Shown: positions 33,064 through 34,655 of the stretch, piece by piece | Position numbering within the stretch: the stretch's first letter is position 1 | Layout of the letters: every line of letters starts with the position of its first letter | Assembly: GCA_022644775.1 (NCBI GenBank) | Contig: JALCHN010000019.1 | Location: 1 to 34,655 of the forward strand | DNA from: Eggerthellaceae bacterium | GTDB taxonomy: Bacteria; Actinomycetota; Coriobacteriia; Coriobacteriales; Eggerthellaceae | Direction of reading: 5' to 3' | Length of the DNA: 34,655 nucleotides | Notes under the pieces: generated by a model | The model's input: the letters and a program-made list of their open reading frames with translations, nothing else | Database searches by the model: none | What the model was told of the DNA's origin: nothing | Made by a program: the position numbers and the translations under genes

Positions 33064-34655
33064 ATGCAAAGCGGAGACGTCTTGGTAATCGTCGCCATTC
33101 TCTTGTATTTCATCGTGGTGCTGACGATCGGCTTCATCTACGCGAAGCGTTCGAATTCGTCGACGAGCGAGTATTTCCTGGGGGGCCGCAAGGTGGGCCC
33201 CTGGTTCACCGCCCTTTCGGCAGAAGCCTCCGACATGTCCGGCTACCTTCTTATGGGACTTCCGGGCCTCGCCTACTTTTCCGGTGCGGCCGATGCCGGG
33301 TGGACGGCCGTGGGCCTCGTGATCGGCACCTATCTTAACTGGAAGCTCGTCGCCAAGCGCCTGCGCCTCTATACCGAAAAGGCCGATGACTCGATCACCC
33401 TGCCCGCCTTCTACAGCAACCGCTTCCACGATTCCAAGAACACGATCGGCACGATCGCCGCGGTCATCATCCTCATCTTCTTCGCCGTCTATACGGGCAG
33501 CTGCTTTGTGACCTGTGGCAAGCTTTTCAACGCCCTGTTCGGCTGGGACTATTCGCTCATGATGGTCCTGGGCGCGCTCATCGTCTTCCTCTACACGATG
33601 GTGGGCGGCTACCTTTCGGTGGTGGCGACCGACTTCGTTCAGGGATGCCTGATGTTCTTCGCCCTCGTGGTGGTCATCGTGGGGTCGATCGCGAGCGCCG
33701 GCGGCATCGACAACACGGTCGCCTTCCTCTCCGACATCCCCGGCTACCTGTCGATGGCCCAGACGGCGACGCCTGTACTCGACGCCGCGGGTGCCCAAAT
33801 GACCGCGAACGGCCAGCCCCTCTTCGGCGTGCCCGAGCAGTACGGCGTAATCAGCATCATCTCGACCCTGTCCTGGGGCCTGGGCTACTTCGGCATGCCG
33901 CAGATCCTCGTGCGCTTCATGGGCATCCGCGACGAAAACGAAGTGCGCACCTCCCGCCGCATCGCTATCGTCTGGGTCACCATTTCCATGGCGAGCGCGC
34001 TTGCCATCGGCCTCATCGGCCGCTACCTGCTGCCCACCCAGCTGCTCACCCATTCCGCCGCCGAGAACATCTTCATCGTGCTCTCGCAGATGATGCTGCC
34101 CTCCTTCCTGTGCGGCCTCGTGGTGAGCGGCATCCTGGCGGCGTCGATGTCGTCGGCGTCTTCCTACCTGCTCATCACCGGTTCGTCGGTTGCGGAAAAC
34201 ATCTATCGCAGCCTCTTCAAGAAGGACGCCACCGACGAAGCGGTCCTCATCGTTTCCCGCATCACGCTCGCCGTCGTCCTGCTCTTCGGCATCGTCGTCG
34301 CCTGGGACGAGAACTCGGTCATCTTCACCGTGGTCTCCTACGCCTGGGCGGGCCTGGGCGCCTCCTTCGGCCCCTTGACCCTGTTCTCCCTCTACTGGCG
34401 CCGCACGACCAAGCAAGGCGCGATCGCCGGAATGGTGACGGGCGCCGCAACGGTGCTCGTCTGGCACAACCTCGTGAAGCCCCTGGGCGGCATCTTCGGG
34501 ATCTACGAGCTCTTGCCGGCCTTCCTGCTCGGCTGTCTGGCCATCTACGTGGTCTCCAAGCTCACCCCCGAGCCCGACCAGTCGGTGCTCGACACCTTCG
34601 ACCACTACATGGACGAGCCGAAGACGGCCACCCGCAACATGGACGACCGCATCCT
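33064..34655 (+). CDS. putP: PutP-type sodium/proline symporter, 3' end cut by the window
   Basis: An open frame of 530 codons that runs off the right edge without a stop. It encodes a membrane transporter of the sodium:solute symporter family, expected to take up proline (or a related solute) with Na+. ASDMSGYLLMGLPG (55-68) matches the E. coli PutP TM2 sodium-site block with Asp57 and Ser59. SSYLLITGSSVAENIYRSLF matches the TM9 region, and WAGLGASFGPLTLFSLYWRR follows. Length so far fits the family's 490-550 residues, so only a short C-terminal part is missing. AAGGAG precedes the ATG by 6 bases. Substrate is inferred from similarity to PutP. Confidence 0.93.
   Translation, partial: MQSGDVLVIVAILLYFIVVLTIGFIYAKRSNSSTSEYFLGGRKVGPWFTALSAEASDMSGYLLMGLPGLAYFSGAADAGWTAVGLVIGTYLNWKLVAKRLRLYTEKADDSITLPAFYSNRFHDSKNTIGTIAAVIILIFFAVYTGSCFVTCGKLFNALFGWDYSLMMVLGALIVFLYTMVGGYLSVVATDFVQGCLMFFALVVVIVGSIASAGGIDNTVAFLSDIPGYLSMAQTATPVLDAAGAQMTANGQPLFGVPEQYGVISIISTLSWGLGYFGMPQILVRFMGIRDENEVRTSRRIAIVWVTISMASALAIGLIGRYLLPTQLLTHSAAENIFIVLSQMMLPSFLCGLVVSGILAASMSSASSYLLITGSSVAENIYRSLFKKDATDEAVLIVSRITLAVVLLFGIVVAWDENSVIFTVVSYAWAGLGASFGPLTLFSLYWRRTTKQGAIAGMVTGAATVLVWHNLVKPLGGIFGIYELLPAFLLGCLAIYVVSKLTPEPDQSVLDTFDHYMDEPKTATRNMDDRI

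Noticed and set aside
33037..34605. A 522-codon minus-strand frame at the right end
   Set aside because: It is antisense to the open PutP-like frame, whose motifs (DMSG sodium site, TM9 block) are clear.

Overview
The window is an ordinary, densely packed chromosomal segment of a high-GC Gram-positive bacterium. Inference: an actinobacterial lineage, most likely Coriobacteriia (Eggerthellaceae-like). The reasons are the high GC, a division/cell-wall (dcw) cluster that lacks ftsA and ddl but runs on into pgeF-yggS-sepF-yggT-divIVA, murB between murC and ftsQ, and a MurE with the DNPR motif of meso-diaminopimelate ligases. No transposase, integrase of mobile type, CRISPR array or phage gene was seen. 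I assign no species.

Layout. (1) 96-20365, all on the minus strand, is the complete dcw cluster in transcription order mraZ, rsmH, ftsL-like, ftsI, murE, murF, mraY, murD, ftsW, murG, murC, murB, ftsQ, ftsZ, pgeF, yggS, sepF, yggT, divIVA. Genes touch, overlap or are separated by short gaps. The cluster begins at a promoter (20402-20430) whose 17-bp spacer holds two GTGGGA repeats 10 bp apart, a likely MraZ operator, and it ends in an intrinsic terminator at about 46-73. (2) 20748-24340, minus strand, carries nadK, pyrG and a Xer-type recombinase, closed by a 12-bp-stem hairpin. (3) murJ (24582-26186) is on the plus strand, convergent with map (26212-26988). (4) Two tandem crcB genes (plus) form a fluoride-channel pair, followed by tRNA-Gln with its own promoter and terminator and then a 41-bp imperfect tandem repeat. 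(5) 28271-32790, minus strand, is a translation/secretion block: a near-consensus promoter, tRNA-Tyr, tRNA-Thr, tRNA-Met, tuf, rpmG, tRNA-Trp, secE, nusG, rplK, rplA and a terminator. (6) A PutP-type sodium/proline symporter runs off the right edge on the plus strand.

How it fits together. MurB to MurF, MraY and MurG make lipid II; MurJ flips it; FtsW and FtsI polymerise and crosslink it at the septum; FtsZ, SepF, FtsL, FtsQ and DivIVA organise the machinery. With no FtsA here, SepF is the expected FtsZ membrane anchor. The most interesting points are the MraZ operator embedded in its own promoter, the lack of a convincing start codon for the Xer recombinase, the opposite charge patterns of SepF and the cytoplasmic tails of FtsI/FtsQ/FtsL/FtsW, a C.A mismatch in the tRNA-Thr acceptor stem, and the 41-bp tandem repeat. 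I found no convincing previously undescribed system.
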